A program made the translations under genes and the position numbers. Positions 1 through 8,079 of a stretch of 64,000 bases of DNA are shown here, piece by piece (position 1 is the first letter of the stretch; the number at the start of each line of letters is the position of its first letter). Source of the stretch: Cereibacter sphaeroides (GTDB taxonomy: Bacteria; Pseudomonadota; Alphaproteobacteria; Rhodobacterales; Rhodobacteraceae); NCBI GenBank assembly GCA_003243455.1, contig QFQS01000001.1, positions 930,001 through 994,000 on the forward strand, read 5' to 3'. The notes under the pieces are model-generated. The model was not told where the DNA came from, searched no databases, and worked only from the letters and a program-made list of their open reading frames with translations.

Positions 1-62
1 TCTGGCTCGTCGCGCTTCTTGTCATGGTCATCATCATCGGAGTGCAGGCATGGCTGGGCTGA
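1..62 (+). CDS. C-terminus of a membrane protein, probable phage holin (partial)
   Basis: An open frame enters from the left edge and stops at TGA 60-62. Its last 19 residues include a strongly hydrophobic run (VALLVMVIIIGV), so the protein ends in or near a membrane helix. It overlaps the start of the amidase gene by 13 bases and lies directly upstream of an endolysin and a spanin pair. That position is where a holin is expected in a lysis cassette. The identity is inferred from context only, because no more of the protein is visible. Confidence 0.45.
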   Translation, partial: WLVALLVMVIIIGVQAWLG

Positions 63-535
63 TCCGCATCATCATCCATTGGACCGCCGGCGGCCCGAAA
101 GCCAGCATTGAGGACAAGAGCCACTACCACTTCCTGTACGAGCAGTCGGGCCGGGTGATCCGTGGCGATCAGCCACCGGAAGAGAACATCCGCACGAACG
201 ATCACATCTATGCCCCGCATACCCTGTCGCTGAACACCGGGTCGATCGGGGTTTCGTTCTGCGCCATGGCGCTGGCGCAGCCCTTTCCGCTCTTCGTCGG
301 ATCCTATCCGCTGACCGATCCCCAGCTGGAGGCGGGCCTGGTGCATATCGGCCAGCTGTGCCGTCGCTACTCCATCCCCGTCACCCGTCGGACCGTGCTG
401 ACCCATGCCGAGGTCCAGCCCACGCTTGGCATCAAGCAGAAGGGCAAGTGGGATATCCGCTGGCTGCCCGGAATGACGGCGATCGGGGACGCCGTCGAGA
501 TCGGCGATCAGCTGCGGGCGAGGATCAGGCCATGA
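50..535 (+). CDS. Phage endolysin, N-acetylmuramoyl-L-alanine amidase
   Basis: This 161-residue protein should cut the bond between N-acetylmuramic acid and L-alanine in peptidoglycan during phage lysis. It matches the zinc-dependent Amidase_2/PGRP fold. The N-terminal IHWTAGG carries the first zinc histidine. THAEVQ near residue 120 carries the second, and KWDIRWLPG near 135 supplies the aspartate ligand usual in phage members. Length fits a single-domain endolysin. There is no signal peptide, so export would depend on a holin, which probably ends just upstream with a 13-base overlap. The next gene, a spanin, overlaps its last four bases (ATGA). The catalytic family is clear; the exact amidase subfamily is not. 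Confidence 0.88.
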   Translation: MAGLIRIIIHWTAGGPKASIEDKSHYHFLYEQSGRVIRGDQPPEENIRTNDHIYAPHTLSLNTGSIGVSFCAMALAQPFPLFVGSYPLTDPQLEAGLVHIGQLCRRYSIPVTRRTVLTHAEVQPTLGIKQKGKWDIRWLPGMTAIGDAVEIGDQLRARIRP

Positions 536-834
536 CCCTGGCGCGCCTATGGCCCGCAGTGGCGCTGTGCGCGGCCCTGGTGGCCGCCTTCGCCTTTGGC
601 TGGCGTCAGGGTGCGCAAAACGAAGAAGCCCGTCAGGCGGCGCTCCTGGAGGCCGCAAGGGGCAAAGCCTTCGAGAATGCCGAACGACTGAGCCGGGTCG
701 AGGCCGACCGCCTGGCGGCTCAGAAGGAACGCGATGCCCTGTCCCGCGAACTGGAGGAGGCCGCCTATGCGGATCCCGATGCTGATCGCCCTGCCCTTTC
801 TGCTGACAGCGTGCAGCGGATTAACCGGAGGTAG
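532..834 (+). CDS. Rz-like inner-membrane spanin (i-spanin)
   Basis: The 100-residue protein begins with an N-terminal membrane anchor (ALCAALVAAFAFGW). A charged helical stretch rich in Glu, Arg and Ala follows, the usual layout of a phage i-spanin that spans the periplasm and joins an outer-membrane lipoprotein. The start at ATG 532 gives a 4-base overlap with the endolysin stop and places the anchor at the N-terminus; a longer reading from 358 would bury it behind a sequence that is only a shadow of the amidase gene. Its 3' end contains the start of the next gene in another frame, the classic Rz/Rz1 arrangement. Spanins diverge fast, so the call rests on architecture. Confidence 0.75.
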   Translation: MTLARLWPAVALCAALVAAFAFGWRQGAQNEEARQAALLEAARGKAFENAERLSRVEADRLAAQKERDALSRELEEAAYADPDADRPALSADSVQRINRR

Positions 835-1021
835 CATGCAGCAATCTCCTCCGCCCAGCCTGACCACCCCGCCGCCCGGCCCGGTCGCGCTGCCGCCGCG
901 CGGCCTGAGCCAGCGCGAGACCGAGATCTACTGGGGCCGCGATCGCAGCGGCTACCGCCAGTGCATCGGCCAGCTCGAGGGGCTGACCGCCTGGACCCTT
1001 CCACCTCAGAACAGGAGCTGA
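767..1021 (+). CDS. Rz1-like outer-membrane lipoprotein spanin (o-spanin)
   Basis: This 84-residue protein starts inside the i-spanin gene in another frame and runs past its stop. The N-terminus is a short lipoprotein signal with lipobox LTAC, so Cys14 should be acylated. A proline-rich stretch follows (PPPSLTTPPPG), typical of Rz1 proteins, and then a charged tail. ATG 767 was chosen because a strong ribosome-binding site (GGAGGAGG, 753-760) lies six bases upstream and the signal peptide begins there; an upstream ATG at 734 would put eleven residues before it. It should work with the i-spanin to fuse the inner and outer membranes in the last step of lysis. Confidence 0.75.
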   Translation: MRIPMLIALPFLLTACSGLTGGSMQQSPPPSLTTPPPGPVALPPRGLSQRETEIYWGRDRSGYRQCIGQLEGLTAWTLPPQNRS

Positions 1022-1024
1022 ACT

Positions 1025-1312
1025 ATGGCGTTTACAGGAGATGTGATTGTCAGGGGTGGTGTGCCGACGCTGTTGTCGCCCGATCTGGTGGTGAGCCTGT
1101 TTGCTCAAAGTCGTGGTGGCGAGCCGGTCCGCCTGCAGGCTTCGGCGAGCAATGCCGTCGCGCCGGATCCGGCAGGCGGGCTGCAGCTGGGGCTCAACCA
1201 GGCGCTTGACGCGGAACTGCCTATCGCGAGCTGGGCACCGAGGTTCCCGTCCGGGGCCTACATATGGGCCTTCTCTGCGTCCACAATCTGCATGGCCGTC
1301 AGCAATGCCTAA
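1025..1312 (+). CDS. Small phage protein of unknown function
   Basis: A 95-residue ORF with a good ribosome-binding site (AGGAG at 1013-1017), three bases after the o-spanin gene. The sequence shows no signal peptide or recognisable motif. It is rich in Ala, Gly, Val and Pro, and its Cys is near the C-terminus. Its stop overlaps the next start by eight bases, so the two are probably translated together. Position between the lysis genes and the fibre genes suggests a virion or accessory structural role. That is inference only. Confidence 0.6.
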   Translation: MAFTGDVIVRGGVPTLLSPDLVVSLFAQSRGGEPVRLQASASNAVAPDPAGGLQLGLNQALDAELPIASWAPRFPSGAYIWAFSASTICMAVSNA

Positions 1313-1670
1313 GGGCCCGGTGCTCTTCGGATTGCCATCCCCCTTTGCGGGTCGCCGCCGGTATGGGAAGGCCAAGAGCACCGTACCGCCGGTGCTTGAC
1401 GCGAGCTCACCTCATGGGCTTTCGACAGGCTCCTGGACCGGATCCAACGGCACGTATCAACGCCGATACCTGAACAACGGCGCGATCATATCGGGCGCGA
1501 CCGGCGCCACTTTCAACTCGTCGGGCTACAGCGGAAACCTTGTGGGACAGGTCCGCACCTTCGACGCCAATGGCAGACCGTCGCGTTGGGTTTCCAGCAA
1601 CGAAGTAACCCTCAGCACCGCCGGAGCCTTCTCCACCGCCTTCTCGAGCGCGTTCGAACGCGCGGCCTAA
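1305..1670 (+). CDS. Small phage structural-type protein
   Basis: The 121-residue product starts at ATG 1305, which overlaps the previous stop by eight bases; an upstream ATG at 1101 would only add a shadow of the preceding gene. The second half is rich in Gly, Ser, Thr and Asn with alternating hydrophobics (GTYQRRYLNNGAIISGATG, then GQVRTFDANGRPSRW). This pattern fits a small beta-rich fold like those in phage fibre or decoration proteins. No enzyme motif is visible. It precedes the long glycine-rich fibre gene by 12 bases, so it probably belongs to the host-recognition module. Confidence 0.55.
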   Translation: MPKGPVLFGLPSPFAGRRRYGKAKSTVPPVLDASSPHGLSTGSWTGSNGTYQRRYLNNGAIISGATGATFNSSGYSGNLVGQVRTFDANGRPSRWVSSNEVTLSTAGAFSTAFSSAFERAA

Positions 1671-1682
1671 AGGGGATATCAA

Positions 1683-3467
1683 ATGACAGCAAAGACCCGC
1701 ACTCTCTTAAAAGCCGACAAGAACGCCGCATTCGCGGACAATACATCCGGCGCGATCACGGCATCCGTGCTCCGCGCGCAGATCGACCACATGGCCGACA
1801 GCGCCTTATTCCCGGAAGACACGGCCACTTTCGCGACGGCGGCGCAGGGCGCTAAGGCCGACAGTGCCCTCCAGCCTGCAGACCGCGCCAAAGACTATAT
1901 CGGGGCTGTTGATCCGGGAAGCGCGCAGGATACCTCCCAGGGCTATTCGCAAGGATCGATGGGCTACAACACCGCAACGAAACAGTTATTCGTCTGCGAT
2001 GTCGCCACCATCGCCACTGCTGTCTGGCACCGTTGCGCGAAGTATGCGGATATCAGCACGGCGGGCCGCACGGGCGCCTATGGCGATCTGACGGGGCGGC
2101 CTGACCTGACCGGCTTTGTCCAGGTATTCGATGCGGGTGGATCTTCGACTGCGGCCCGGCCGACAGGCTTGTGGATCAGCCCGACGTCACGGGTGATGTG
2201 GGTCAATACCGGCGGGGTAAAGCCGGTAAACATGGCGGTCAACGATACATGGGATGGCGCTGCCGACGGCACCATTCCGTTGCGGGCGGTAACGGGGTCG
2301 TCGAATGCGCTGCAGATCGAGGATGCGGCGGGCATCGTCACGGTCAGCCACACCTCGGGAACAGCGCTAAGCATCCCGACCAATGCCGACGTTCCCTTTG
2401 CGGTGAACACGACGATTGATGTGTTCAACATCAACACCGGCGACCTGACCATCGTCGGCGCGACAGGAGTGATGGTCAACGGCGTCTCCGGTGGCTCAGT
2501 GGTTCTGGAGAGCCGGTGGGTCCGCGCGATGCTTGTCAAGATCGGCACGAACAGCTGGATTGTCGAGGTCGTTGCGGCCAGCAGTTCTGGCGGGCTTGTC
2601 GAAACCTATGATGTGCAGACCATCTCCGTTGCTGGTGCCGGCACGTGGGTGAAGCCTGCCGGGGCGGTCGATGTCGACGTTGAAGGTATCGCGGCCGGTG
2701 CCGGGGCTGGCAGCGGACGACGCCGCGCGGATACCAGCACCGCAGCCTATGGCGGTTCGGGGGGCGGCCCCGGCGGATGGTTCCGCAAGCGCTTGCGGGC
2801 AGCCGACCTTGCGGCCACGGTGGATTACATCGTCGGCGCGAAAGGGATAGGCGGTGCCGCCCAAACCGCAGTTGCGAACGGCAACCCCGGCACCAACGGG
2901 GGCGACACGGTTTTCGGCCATCTTCGCGCCCGTGGCGGCATCGCCGGTCTTGGCGGGGCGCAGGCGACGGCGACGGGCGGAGCGGCGGGAGGTCACCCCG
3001 ATGAAATCGCGACCGGTAACACCCCGTATAATCCTTCAGGCGGCAACGGTCACGGAGCCTCACCGACACCAGGCGGTCGCGGCGGGACCGGTCCTGGCGG
3101 CGGCGGCGGCGGCGGCGGCTTTCCAAGCGGCGTCAATACTGCCGGCCCTGGAACCGAAGGCGGAAAGGGCGGCTCAATCAATGACACCTCCCCCGCCGTG
3201 ACGGATGGTGGTGGTCTGGCTGGCGTATCTGGCAGTGGCGGCAACCATGCTGGTGACGGAGCTGCCGCCGCTGTTCCAGGCTACGGCGGCGACGGTGGTG
3301 GCGGTGGTGCCGCATCCAACAACGCGAACCCCGGCTGGAACGGTGGGAACGGCGGATATCCTGGTGGCGGCGGCGGCGGCGGTGCCGGTTCCCAGGCGGC
3401 AAACAGTGGCAAAGGCGGCGACGGTGCGGACGGCTGGCTCCGCATCATCACGCGCTGCCTGAACTGA
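1683..3467 (+). CDS. Phage tail-fibre-type protein with glycine-rich C-terminal domain
   Basis: A 594-residue protein with ribosome-binding site AAAGGGGAT. Residues 1-120 are helical and Ala-rich and may attach to the tail. The middle (about 120-300) is beta-rich. From about residue 318 a TWVKPAG motif opens a glycine-rich domain that fills the rest of the protein with runs such as GGRGGTGPGGGGGGGG and GGNGGYPGGGGGGG. It closes with GADGWLRIITR. Such domains occur at the tips of phage fibres and adhesins, where polyglycine-II helices pack into a sandwich and the loops bind the host. A receptor-binding role is inferred. Low-complexity reverse-strand and frame-shifted ORFs here are shadows. Confidence 0.7.
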   Translation: MTAKTRTLLKADKNAAFADNTSGAITASVLRAQIDHMADSALFPEDTATFATAAQGAKADSALQPADRAKDYIGAVDPGSAQDTSQGYSQGSMGYNTATKQLFVCDVATIATAVWHRCAKYADISTAGRTGAYGDLTGRPDLTGFVQVFDAGGSSTAARPTGLWISPTSRVMWVNTGGVKPVNMAVNDTWDGAADGTIPLRAVTGSSNALQIEDAAGIVTVSHTSGTALSIPTNADVPFAVNTTIDVFNINTGDLTIVGATGVMVNGVSGGSVVLESRWVRAMLVKIGTNSWIVEVVAASSSGGLVETYDVQTISVAGAGTWVKPAGAVDVDVEGIAAGAGAGSGRRRADTSTAAYGGSGGGPGGWFRKRLRAADLAATVDYIVGAKGIGGAAQTAVANGNPGTNGGDTVFGHLRARGGIAGLGGAQATATGGAAGGHPDEIATGNTPYNPSGGNGHGASPTPGGRGGTGPGGGGGGGGFPSGVNTAGPGTEGGKGGSINDTSPAVTDGGGLAGVSGSGGNHAGDGAAAAVPGYGGDGGGGGAASNNANPGWNGGNGGYPGGGGGGGAGSQAANSGKGGDGADGWLRIITRCLN

Positions 3468-6176
3468 GTGCCCGGCATGCGCACGGCGAACCGAACCATC
3501 TTCACAGGCCGTTATGGACAGCGGGGCCTGATCCTTCCTTCCGGTCTCGATGTCGGCGGCAACGGTGAATACGAATATCCCATCGTCCGGCAGGCCGATT
3601 GGGACATGCGCGAAGCCATGCGCGCCCGCGTGCTGGACCAGAACCCGACCTATCAGGGTGAGAACGCATGGTGGAGCTTCTCGGATGCCGAGAAAGCGGC
3701 GATGACCGGATATACGGCCACGTCTCCCAATGACATCGCCGACATCATCAGAACCGCGCCAGGCGGCACAAACCGCCAGATCAAGATCATGGCAAACTAC
3801 GATGGCCACGCCAGCCTGTCGAACAACGTCATCTATGGGCCTCACGCCAATTCACTGGCAGACAACCCTAGCGTCGATGTGGGCAAAACCAGACCTGACT
3901 ATTCCGTTTACATCTATGCGGCCCCCGGCAGAACACCCGGCTTTACCGGCACAATCTATTGGCGTGGCCAGTCGAAGATCGAGATCGACGGGGTTTATCA
4001 CACCGGCACGTCTTACTTTGATCGAGACGGCACCCGCCCTCTTCTGCCCATGGCTGTCTGGAAAAACGCGCACCACGGGGGGGGCAACACCAATAACTGC
4101 TTCCGTGGCGCACCGCGTCTTCTTCACCTCGAAAACATGGACTTTCCCGCTGGTCGCGTTCTGACCGACCAGCCCCAGTATTTTCGGATGATCAATTCCC
4201 GCAGCTGGGGTGGAAACGATCAGGTCGATGTGCTGTCCCGCCGGGGCTACGATGCGAGCTATATGACAGGCTGGGACGCCTGCGCATGGATGGTGGGAAA
4301 CCACTTCTTCGGCTGGAACCGTTTCCTCCCCGGCGATACCGATGTTCACTTCGACTTTTTCCAGGACGGCGACACCACCATTCAGGAAGTAATCCGGTCT
4401 TATAATCACTTGTGGGAATACAACGTTTTCCACATCGAGACATCGGCGATCCGCAACAACTGCCAGGGCCATCTGTCAACCGACAACAATGGCAAGGGCA
4501 TCGAGATGAACTTCGTCGGCCACAACACCGTTATCGCAGGGTTCACAGGGGCGTCGCAGAAAGGCGTATCCCCATATGATGATCTGGACACCGGGTTCGT
4601 ATCCCTTTCCCGGATCATGAGCGTTCACAGTTCGGTGCCTTATGGTCAGGGCAGCGGGATGTTGGGGACACCGTCCGGCGTCGGGTCCAGCCGGGATTAT
4701 ACCACGGGAGAAGTAAATCCCGCCGCCGGTCCGAAGCGTGTCACAGAGATGATGGCGGGCAGCGTGACCCTGCAGGCGGCGCAGGTGAATAACCGCTATA
4801 CCGATGGAAACGTGAACATCAGCATCAGCCCCAGTTTCACCAACCGGCGGCAAAGAGTTCAGAACATTCTGACAGGCACACCATCCCTGCCTAACAACGG
4901 TTTTGTTGATTATCCTGCCGGATCGCCCCGGCCCGGAGGCGGGACATGGCCATATAACGCAGCGGGGTATGAGGATCCGGAAACCTATGGTTCCGGTGAC
5001 TCCGTGGCTGAAAAGGCAAAGTTCCTGGCCTTTGTCAAACCCCGACGGGGGTGGCGTCAGCGCAATGCCGGGCCGATCAACCCGGCTTTCTGGCCGACAG
5101 CGGTTGAGGAGTACAAAAGCCCTCTTGGCGTCCCGCCCCCGCCCAGCCTTGCCCGCCCGCCGATCTTCAGTGTCCATTCCGCCCCAAGTCCGACAAAGGA
5201 ACCGGACATCATTGATGATGTGGTGGCGCGTGTAGGGGACCTGCTGGAAATCGAGCCACAGGTCTATCTCAACGGCGGGGCCCAATCCAACTTCATGATC
5301 AAGGTTGCCGATACCATCGGTGGTGCGCTGACTGATCTGGATACCAACATCACCCGGATCGTGGAGCCTTCGCTCCTGGGGAAATACCTCTACGTTACTG
5401 GCGGCGTCGAGAACATGAGCGGAACCTATGCCTACCCCGGCACCCCTTATGGCCCGATCGGAGCGCCGCTTCCTGTTCTGGCCGCTTCCGAGGACTGGTC
5501 CCGCGTAACCGTTGATATGCCGGCCTCATCGACCGGGGTTGAAATCATGAGCAAGGTCGGGCCGGGGGTGGACCCGATCAATGCCCCACTTTATTCCCGG
5601 ACCGGCTCAATGGGTCCGTCGCTTCTTACGCATGCAGCCTCGCCCACGGGCAGGGCGATGCGTCCGAAGATCAGCCTCACCAACCACACCTCCTCGATTT
5701 CTCGCAATGACATCACAAATCAGCTGGCGCTGCCCTGGGACACCTTCGAATGCCGAAGCCTGATCCAGTTCCTGAGCGGAACCAACCTGCGTTCGGTGAA
5801 TATCGGCGACAACCTGACCGGGACCGGCACACAATATACCGGACTTCTTCTGGCTGGGCCGACCGGGGGCAGCGACGGGACAATTTCGCTTCAGCGCGCG
5901 AATAGTCAGAACAGCGGCACGGCTTTCAAGACCGGGCTTGGCGCGGCGAGCGGAATGATCTGGGTGGCATTCCGGGCCGCCTTCGGAGTGTTGGAAGGCA
6001 AGGCGTGGATAGACGGACAACCCGAACCCGCGTATGGCGATGCTGAAACCGGGATCGCTTCCGGCGTGGTCACGATGGCCCGTGCGGCTATTAATACGAC
6101 GACGGGGGCAAGCTCGCCCTTCACCAACCCGTGCTGCGTTATCATGAAGCAGGACTTCATATGGACCAGACCCTGA
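3468..6176 (+). CDS. Large tailspike-like phage protein, probable beta-helix
   Basis: A 902-residue protein whose GTG start follows the previous stop directly; ATG 3477 is an equally possible start. Neither has a clear ribosome-binding site, so translation may be coupled. Residues about 60-450 contain many short aromatic and Asn/Gly-rich strands (NHLWEYNVFHIE, NFVGHNTVIAGF, HFDFFQDGD), like right-handed beta-helix proteins with Asp-rich turns. The last 230 residues look like a lectin- or laminin-G-type beta-sandwich (WVAFRAAFGVLEGKAWIDG). Such a layout is common in tailspikes that bind or cut surface polysaccharide. No catalytic triad can be assigned by eye, so depolymerase activity is only a possibility. 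Confidence 0.6.
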   Translation: MPGMRTANRTIFTGRYGQRGLILPSGLDVGGNGEYEYPIVRQADWDMREAMRARVLDQNPTYQGENAWWSFSDAEKAAMTGYTATSPNDIADIIRTAPGGTNRQIKIMANYDGHASLSNNVIYGPHANSLADNPSVDVGKTRPDYSVYIYAAPGRTPGFTGTIYWRGQSKIEIDGVYHTGTSYFDRDGTRPLLPMAVWKNAHHGGGNTNNCFRGAPRLLHLENMDFPAGRVLTDQPQYFRMINSRSWGGNDQVDVLSRRGYDASYMTGWDACAWMVGNHFFGWNRFLPGDTDVHFDFFQDGDTTIQEVIRSYNHLWEYNVFHIETSAIRNNCQGHLSTDNNGKGIEMNFVGHNTVIAGFTGASQKGVSPYDDLDTGFVSLSRIMSVHSSVPYGQGSGMLGTPSGVGSSRDYTTGEVNPAAGPKRVTEMMAGSVTLQAAQVNNRYTDGNVNISISPSFTNRRQRVQNILTGTPSLPNNGFVDYPAGSPRPGGGTWPYNAAGYEDPETYGSGDSVAEKAKFLAFVKPRRGWRQRNAGPINPAFWPTAVEEYKSPLGVPPPPSLARPPIFSVHSAPSPTKEPDIIDDVVARVGDLLEIEPQVYLNGGAQSNFMIKVADTIGGALTDLDTNITRIVEPSLLGKYLYVTGGVENMSGTYAYPGTPYGPIGAPLPVLAASEDWSRVTVDMPASSTGVEIMSKVGPGVDPINAPLYSRTGSMGPSLLTHAASPTGRAMRPKISLTNHTSSISRNDITNQLALPWDTFECRSLIQFLSGTNLRSVNIGDNLTGTGTQYTGLLLAGPTGGSDGTISLQRANSQNSGTAFKTGLGAASGMIWVAFRAAFGVLEGKAWIDGQPEPAYGDAETGIASGVVTMARAAINTTTGASSPFTNPCCVIMKQDFIWTRP

Positions 6177-6373
6177 TAGCGGAAATGGAAGTGTTCGATG
6201 CCATGCCTGGCTTCATGCGGCAGGCGTTGGCGAATGCCATAATACCGTTTCGCTCGTCGTCGGTTTTACGTGCCGTCGAGCTGGATTGCCTGAACGGCGT
6301 GCCGGAATGGCGCGCCTGGGCAGACCACGCAAACAGGATCCGCGCAATGAGAATGCCTGACGATCTGATTTGA
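6161..6373 (+). CDS. Small hypothetical protein at the prophage end
   Basis: This 70-residue ORF starts at ATG 6161 inside the end of the tailspike gene (16-base overlap), so it is probably translated with it. The sequence begins MDQTLIAEMEVFDAMPGFMRQ and continues with a short helix and Arg/Trp residues. The pattern of an FDxMP motif, then RQ/LA and a PFRS motif resembles small Rhodobacterales proteins grouped as DUF6525, which I recall without being able to check. It is the last ORF before the attachment site. Confidence 0.5.
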   Translation: MDQTLIAEMEVFDAMPGFMRQALANAIIPFRSSSVLRAVELDCLNGVPEWRAWADHANRIRAMRMPDDLI

Positions 6374-6430
6374 GAGAAAAGAACAAGAACAGAACATCCG
6401 CGCGCTTGAGAAAAATCTAAGGTATTGAAT

Positions 6431-6498
6431 TTACTGGCTTCCCGGTCGTCTGTTAATCAATTGGTCGTAGGTTCGATCCCTACCGCCGGAGCCAGTAA
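6431..6498. repeat. 9-bp perfect inverted repeat enclosing the tRNA fragment
   Basis: TTACTGGCT (6431-6439) is the exact reverse complement of AGCCAGTAA (6490-6498). The right arm includes the tRNA discriminator and CCA end. The left arm lies on the phage side, so one arm is host-derived and the other phage-derived. It may be a recombinase-related structure, part of a phage terminator, or chance. Confidence 0.5.
6450..6494 (+). other. Prophage attachment site: 3' part of a tRNA-Asn gene
   Basis: From the anticodon loop (CTGTTAA, anticodon GTT) onward the sequence reads as tRNA-Asn: 3' anticodon strand, variable loop, a perfect T-arm (GTAGG, TTCGATC, CCTAC), acceptor strand CGCCGGA, discriminator G and CCA. 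Upstream of the loop there is no matching anticodon strand, no D-arm and no 5' acceptor strand, so this is a fragment and not a working gene. It lies right after the last phage gene and is followed by a strong terminator. This is what phage integration into the 3' half of tRNA-Asn leaves at the distal end. The intact tRNA copy would be to the left of the window. Confidence 0.8.
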
Positions 6499-6502
6499 AA
6501 AC

Positions 6503-6534
6503 AAGGGCTTAGCGTAATTTGCTAAGCCCTTTTT
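6503..6534 (+). terminator. Intrinsic terminator after the tRNA-Asn fragment
   Basis: AAGGGCTTAGC (6503-6513) pairs perfectly with GCTAAGCCCTT (6521-6531) around a 7-base loop. A T-run follows. It sits nine bases after the CCA end and is most likely the original terminator of the tRNA-Asn gene, kept next to its 3' fragment. A-rich sequence upstream could let it work in both directions. Confidence 0.85.
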
Positions 6535-7034
6535 AATTACCACGAGTCTCTATTTAGTCGCTTGAATGACCGTCAGGCCGCTTCGGCTGACTTGTGTGTC
6601 GGGGCCGAGCGCGACGCAAGATGTTGTGGCCGCCCCCTGTGCCCGGACTGATGGGTTCCTACCTTAGCGTCACCCCCACAAGGGAAAAGGACTCATGTGG
6701 CTGCCGACTTCTACGGCGGCCCGGAATACCCTCGACTTTGTCGCACCAGAAGGAGCGTCCTGCCGTCCCACCTACTTTAGCAATTAAGTCTTCGTGAATG
6801 TCGCCGATGAGCGGCGCGGCCACACCAACGCATGTCTCCCAACTCACGCCTGCGCAGCCAGATGAGTTTCACGATAGCGCAAAAAAACAAGCTATACAGG
6901 TAAGTAGTTCTGTTTCATCCTTCCCTGCGGAGCGTGGAGGACGCTTCGTCCGGTATCTTGAAGAACGGCCCGGCTGAAACGGGCGCAGAACCATTTTTCG
7001 GGGCCTTTGGCCCGGTCATCAGGGAGGATGATTT
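6535..7034. other. 500-base stretch with no recognisable gene
   Basis: Between the tRNA terminator and the ABC transporter operon no ORF has convincing coding character on either strand. The base composition is mixed, and 6885-6920 is locally AT-rich. A ribosome-binding site (GGAGG, 7022-7026) for the next gene lies at its end, so the operon promoter should be in the second half, but no clear -35/-10 pair was found. It may hold decayed mobile-element sequence, which could not be confirmed. Confidence 0.4.
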
Positions 7035-8045
7035 ATGACAGCACGCAAAATCATAATGGCATCGGTTGCCGTCGTCGCAACGACGCTGCCAGCGCTTGCC
7101 GATACTTCGGGCAAGAAGATCGCGCTTTCCAACAACTATGCAGGCAACTCCTGGCGGCAGGCGATGCTGACCAGCTGGGACAAGATCACCAAGCCAGCGG
7201 TCGAGGCCGGAACGGTGGCCGCCGCCGATGCCTTCACCACCGCCGAGAACCAGGCCACGGAACAGGCCGCCCAGATCCAGAACATGATCCTGCAGGGCTA
7301 TGACGCAATCGTGGTCAACGCAGCTTCGCCCACCGCACTGAACGGCGCCATCAAGGAGGCCTGCGATGCAGGCATCACCGTGGTCTCTTTCGACGGCATC
7401 GTCGAAGAGCCCTGCGCCTGGCGCATCGCCGTCGACTTCAAGGGCATGGGCAAGTCCGAGATCGAGTATCTTGCAAAAGCCATGCCGAACGGCGGAAACC
7501 TCCTTGAAATTCGGGGCCTTGCCGGAGTTTTCGTGGACGATGCCATTTCTGCCGGCATTAACGAAGGCGTGGCCGAGAACCCGCAGTTCAAGATCGTGGG
7601 TTCGGTCCATGGCGACTGGGCGCAGGACGTGGCGCAGAAGGCCGTCGCGGGCATCCTGCCCTCGCTGCCCGAGGTTGCCGCCGTGGTGACGCAAGGTGGC
7701 GACGGCTATGGCGCGGCACAGGCCTTTGCCGCTGCCGGACGTCCCACCCCTATCATCATCATGGGCAACCGCGAGGATGAGCTGAAATGGTGGAAAGAGC
7801 AGAAGGATGCGAACGGCTATTCCACCATGTCCGTCTCGATCGCGCCCGGTGTCTCGACGCTGGCCTTCTGGGTGGCGCAGCAGATCCTCGACGGCAAGGA
7901 AGTGCCAAAGGATCTGACCGTGCCGTTCCTGCGCATCGATCAGGACACGCTTGAGGCCAACCTCGCCAATACCCAGGCGGGCGGCGTCGCCAACGTCGAA
8001 TACAGCCAGGAAGACGCGATCAAGGTCATCGAAGGCAGCAAGTGA
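7035..8045 (+). CDS. Periplasmic sugar-binding protein of a CUT2-type ABC transporter
   Basis: The 336-residue protein has a typical Sec signal (AVVATTLPALA) and then a periplasmic-binding-protein fold of the ribose/LacI-related type. Key blocks are KIALSNNYAGNSWRQAM, QAAQIQNMILQGYDAIVVNA and GDGYGAAQAFAAAG. It should bind a sugar or related small molecule and deliver it to the permeases encoded downstream. Ribosome-binding site GGAGG lies eight bases before the ATG. It is followed after 34 bases by the ATPase gene and two permease genes, which overlap by four bases each. No sugar kinase or regulator is adjacent, so the substrate cannot be inferred. Confidence 0.9.
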   Translation: MTARKIIMASVAVVATTLPALADTSGKKIALSNNYAGNSWRQAMLTSWDKITKPAVEAGTVAAADAFTTAENQATEQAAQIQNMILQGYDAIVVNAASPTALNGAIKEACDAGITVVSFDGIVEEPCAWRIAVDFKGMGKSEIEYLAKAMPNGGNLLEIRGLAGVFVDDAISAGINEGVAENPQFKIVGSVHGDWAQDVAQKAVAGILPSLPEVAAVVTQGGDGYGAAQAFAAAGRPTPIIIMGNREDELKWWKEQKDANGYSTMSVSIAPGVSTLAFWVAQQILDGKEVPKDLTVPFLRIDQDTLEANLANTQAGGVANVEYSQEDAIKVIEGSK

Positions 8046-8079
8046 TCGCTTTCCTTTCCATGATCCTCTGGCCCCGGAC

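Noticed and set aside
2700..3460. Repeated GGC-rich tract as a CRISPR or tandem repeat array
   Set aside because: The repeat is glycine codon bias in a fibre protein; units and spacers are irregular and the coding frame is continuous.
6431..6500. A functional tRNA-Asn gene
   Set aside because: Only the 3' half exists; the acceptor 5' strand, D-arm and 5' anticodon strand are missing.
6594..6847. Short ORFs between the attachment site and the ABC operon, possibly remains of an insertion element
   Set aside because: No transposase motif, no terminal repeats and no start site could be read, so it was not called a mobile element.
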